Positions 18,374-20,277 of a stretch of DNA of 20,277 nucleotides are shown here, piece by piece. A model generated the notes under the pieces. It saw only the letters and a program-made list of their open reading frames with translations, was not told the DNA's origin and did not search any database. The translations under genes were made by a program, and so were the position numbers. This DNA comes from Ministeria vibrans ATCC 50519 (Eukaryota > Opisthokonta > Filasterea). The DNA lies in contig CALSCP010002431.1 of assembly GCA_943704425.1 (NCBI GenBank), positions 114,159 through 134,435 on the forward strand, given 5' to 3'. Each line of letters opens with the position of its first letter. Within the stretch, counting starts at the first letter, position 1.

Positions 18374-20277
18374 ATGGGAAAAGAGAAACAGCAGGCGGCA
18401 GCGGCATCGAGTGCATCGTCGTCTGCGGACGGGGGTGTGGCGTCGCCCATCTTGCCGTCGGCGTCAAACGTCTCAACCCTTTCGTCTGCCCCCATGATGC
18501 TGAGCATGCTCACACTGCTGGCCTTGGCGACGCGGCTTGCCCAGCTGGCGGAACCGCACTGGATTGTCTTTGACGAGGTGCATTTTGGGGGGTTTGCCAG
18601 CCGCTACATCCGCGGCGAGTACTTCTTCGACGTGCATCCCCCTCTGGCCAAAATGCTGCTTGGCGCCGTCTCGTACCTGGCCGGCAACCAGGGGGACTTC
18701 CTGTACGAGACACTGGGCCACGACTACACGACCACCCGCGAGAATTACGTTGCGCTGCGTGCCTTTTGTGCGGTGCAAGGGGCGGCGCTTGTGCCGCTGA
18801 TGTATGTCATTGTGACCAGCGTGCTCGACCGCGCTGTGACGCGCATCACCGCGCAGCGTGCCGGTCTTTTTGCCGCCTCGTTTGTGCTCTTTGATACGGC
18901 TCTTGTGACGCAGTCGCGGTACATTCTGCTCGATGCCTCGCTGCTCCTCTTCACCTTTCTCACGGTCGCCACCCTCGCACGCTTCTATGTTGTCTCCTAC
19001 CAGAACCCTTCGGGTTGGTTCAGTACACACTGGTGGCTCATGCTTGCGCTTACAGGCATCTTCATGGGGTGTGCACTTAGTGTCAAGTACATTGGTCTCT
19101 TCCTGGTTGCTCTCGTCGGTCTCTACACCATCTGGGACCTGTGGCAGCTGCTCGGCGAACCCACAACGCGTGTCTCCGACTCCCAAATGGGCCAACACTT
19201 AGCCGCACGCGCCCTCACTCTCATTGTGCTTCCACTCGTCGTATATGTTGCCCTTTTTGCCGTGCACTTGCACGTTCTACGACACTCGGGTCCGGGCGAT
19301 GTCTTCCATACTCCCCGTTTTATTGCAGGTCTTGAAGGCAGCTCAGTCGCAAACGTAAAAAAAAAAAAAAAAACACCTCCCCAGATCAAAATTATACGCT
19401 GGCCGCCAGTTCATGGTTCTCATTTTTGTTTCATTTTTTTTTGTTGTTGTTGTAGATGACGCAAGCACAGCCGTATCACATCCGCTACGGCTCACGCATT
19501 ACACTGCGCCCGTCGTATCGCACTCAAAAGTGCTATCTGCACTCCCACACTGCGCGCTATCCTCTCCACCACAAGGACTTTGATGCGACGACCAACACGA
19601 CCAAGGAGCGTGGAAGTAGTACACTGCAACAGTGCACATGCTACGAACACAACGACGTCAACAACTGGTGGACAGTGCTTCCACTTAGTGTCAACACCTC
19701 GGAACCCTTCAATGTAAGCGAGCCCGAGCACATGTTTCCCAAGACGGGCGATTATGTGCGCCACGGCGACCTTGTGCGTCTCCAGCACACACAGACACTG
19801 GGCTTTTTGCACACACACAATGTGGGTGCGCCCGTCACGGCTACTCAGCAGGAGGTTGCGGCAATGCACGAGCGTGATGGCACTGCCTTCCCGCCCCAGC
19901 TCGTGTGGCGTCTTGACTTTCTCGATGGGTTCTACTGGCATCCCTTGTACACACGCGTGCGTCTGATAAGCACACACAACCAGCCGTTTGTGCAGGCCAT
20001 TGTCGAGGAGCACCCCGATCGCGCCCGGTTTGTCTCGGAGCACCCAGTGCATCTGGCACTGACGGACAAGCGAATGGACGAGAGTGCGTTTAACCAGCTT
20101 GAAGTGAGTGCAGCGCGTTTCGACACCACTGGAGGTGGCACAGCGGATGTGTGGCACGTTGAAGAGCATCTCAAGCACGTCGGAGAAGACGATGGTGATG
20201 CTGCTGATCAAGTGTGTCGCGGCAAACCCACAATGGGCTTTTGGGAGCGATTTATGGAGTCGCATGTGGAAATGCTT
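18374..20277 (+). CDS. POMT2: Protein O-mannosyltransferase, POMT2/PMT2 type (3' truncated by window end)
   Basis: Exons 18374-19354 and 19456-20277 (open at the window end) give 601 residues of an expected roughly 740-770. The splice GCAAAC|GTAAAA to TTGTTGTAG|ATGACG is phase 0. After an Ala/Ser-rich cytosolic start come a first membrane helix and the catalytic Asp-Glu loop (FDEVHFGG, D67/E68). FFDVHPPLAKMLL, TQSRYILLDASLLLF, CALSVKYIGLF and LYTIWDLWQLLG follow, a wording closer to POMT2/PMT2 than POMT1/PMT4. Several hydrophobic helices precede the luminal MIR region, which starts at about 338 (YGSRITLR...YLHSH). A second MIR (GDLVRLQHTQTLGFLHTHN) and a third (YTRVRLISTHNQPFVQ) follow. Family role: transfers mannose from dolichol-phosphate-mannose to Ser/Thr in the ER, usually as a POMT1-POMT2 pair. 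The missing part should be the C-terminal membrane helices. Confidence 0.92.
19355..19455 (+). other. Intron of the POMT2-like gene with an A17 run at the donor
   Basis: The donor is GT followed directly by 17 adenines (19357-19373). The acceptor is preceded by a T-rich tract and (TTG)n ending in TTGTAG. The exon-exon junction restores a continuous MIR-containing frame. The homopolymer is error-prone in sequencing, so the exact intron length is uncertain. Confidence 0.8.

Noticed and set aside
18473-19198. 241-codon antisense frame opposite the POMT2-like gene
   Set aside because: The plus strand encodes clear mannosyltransferase motifs. The antisense openness follows from codon bias with few complementary stops, and the peptide shows no family pattern.
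19492-20265. 257-codon antisense frame opposite the MIR region
   Set aside because: It overlaps the well-supported POMT2-like exon 2 and has no recognisable domain.
1-20277. Transposon, CRISPR array, tRNA/rRNA or defence-type gene cluster
   Set aside because: I looked for transposase or reverse-transcriptase motifs, terminal inverted repeats, spaced repeats and cloverleaf arms and saw none. Essentially all space is accounted for by conserved eukaryotic genes.

Overview
The window is a piece of nuclear DNA from a eukaryote, most likely a free-living protist. It has no bacterial-style operons or ribosome-binding sites. Nearly every gene is broken by short GT-AG introns (about 50-325 bases), and the reading frames rejoin in correct phase at each junction I propose. 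Gene spacing is tight: intergenic gaps are 40-299 bases. The gene set (SMG6, EFR3, GNB1L, NAA60, POMT2-type mannosyltransferase) points to a lineage with animal-like conserved machinery (opisthokont, apusomonad or amoebozoan). That placement is inference and I cannot name the organism.

Layout, left to right. 1-491: an (ATT)n microsatellite that reads as the 3' part of an intron; 492-1076 (+): the last exon of a probable beta-helix protein. 1149-5239 (-): a 1,300-residue helical-repeat (HEAT/ARM-like) protein in three exons that I cannot name. 5324-8076 (+): SMG6/EST1-like nonsense-mediated-decay endonuclease with an intact PIN active site. 8219-8866 (-): prefoldin subunit 6 in four exons. 9166-10493 (+): a GNB1L/ASA1-type WD40 protein in five exons. 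10620-14544 (+): EFR3, the plasma-membrane anchor of PI4-kinase IIIalpha, enlarged by Glu/Lys-rich inserts. 14604-15805 (-): a MYND-SET (SMYD-like) protein. 15941-17089 (+): a patatin-like lipase. 17130-18230 (-): NAA60-like N-terminal acetyltransferase. 18374-20277 (+): POMT2/PMT2-type protein O-mannosyltransferase, cut off by the window end.

Orientation alternates almost strictly, giving four head-to-head promoter regions (84-299 bases) and four tail-to-tail junctions (40-142 bases). These are conserved housekeeping genes with no shared operon logic. One loose functional link is that SMG6 acts in NMD with the PIKK kinase SMG1, while GNB1L-type proteins are known to support PIKK maturation; their proximity may be chance.

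The most interesting structure is in the introns. Several are microsatellites with pyrimidine-rich sense strands, and three have lengths divisible by three and no in-frame stop, so their retention would leave an open frame. I saw no mobile element, CRISPR array, tRNA, rRNA or convincing new multi-gene system.
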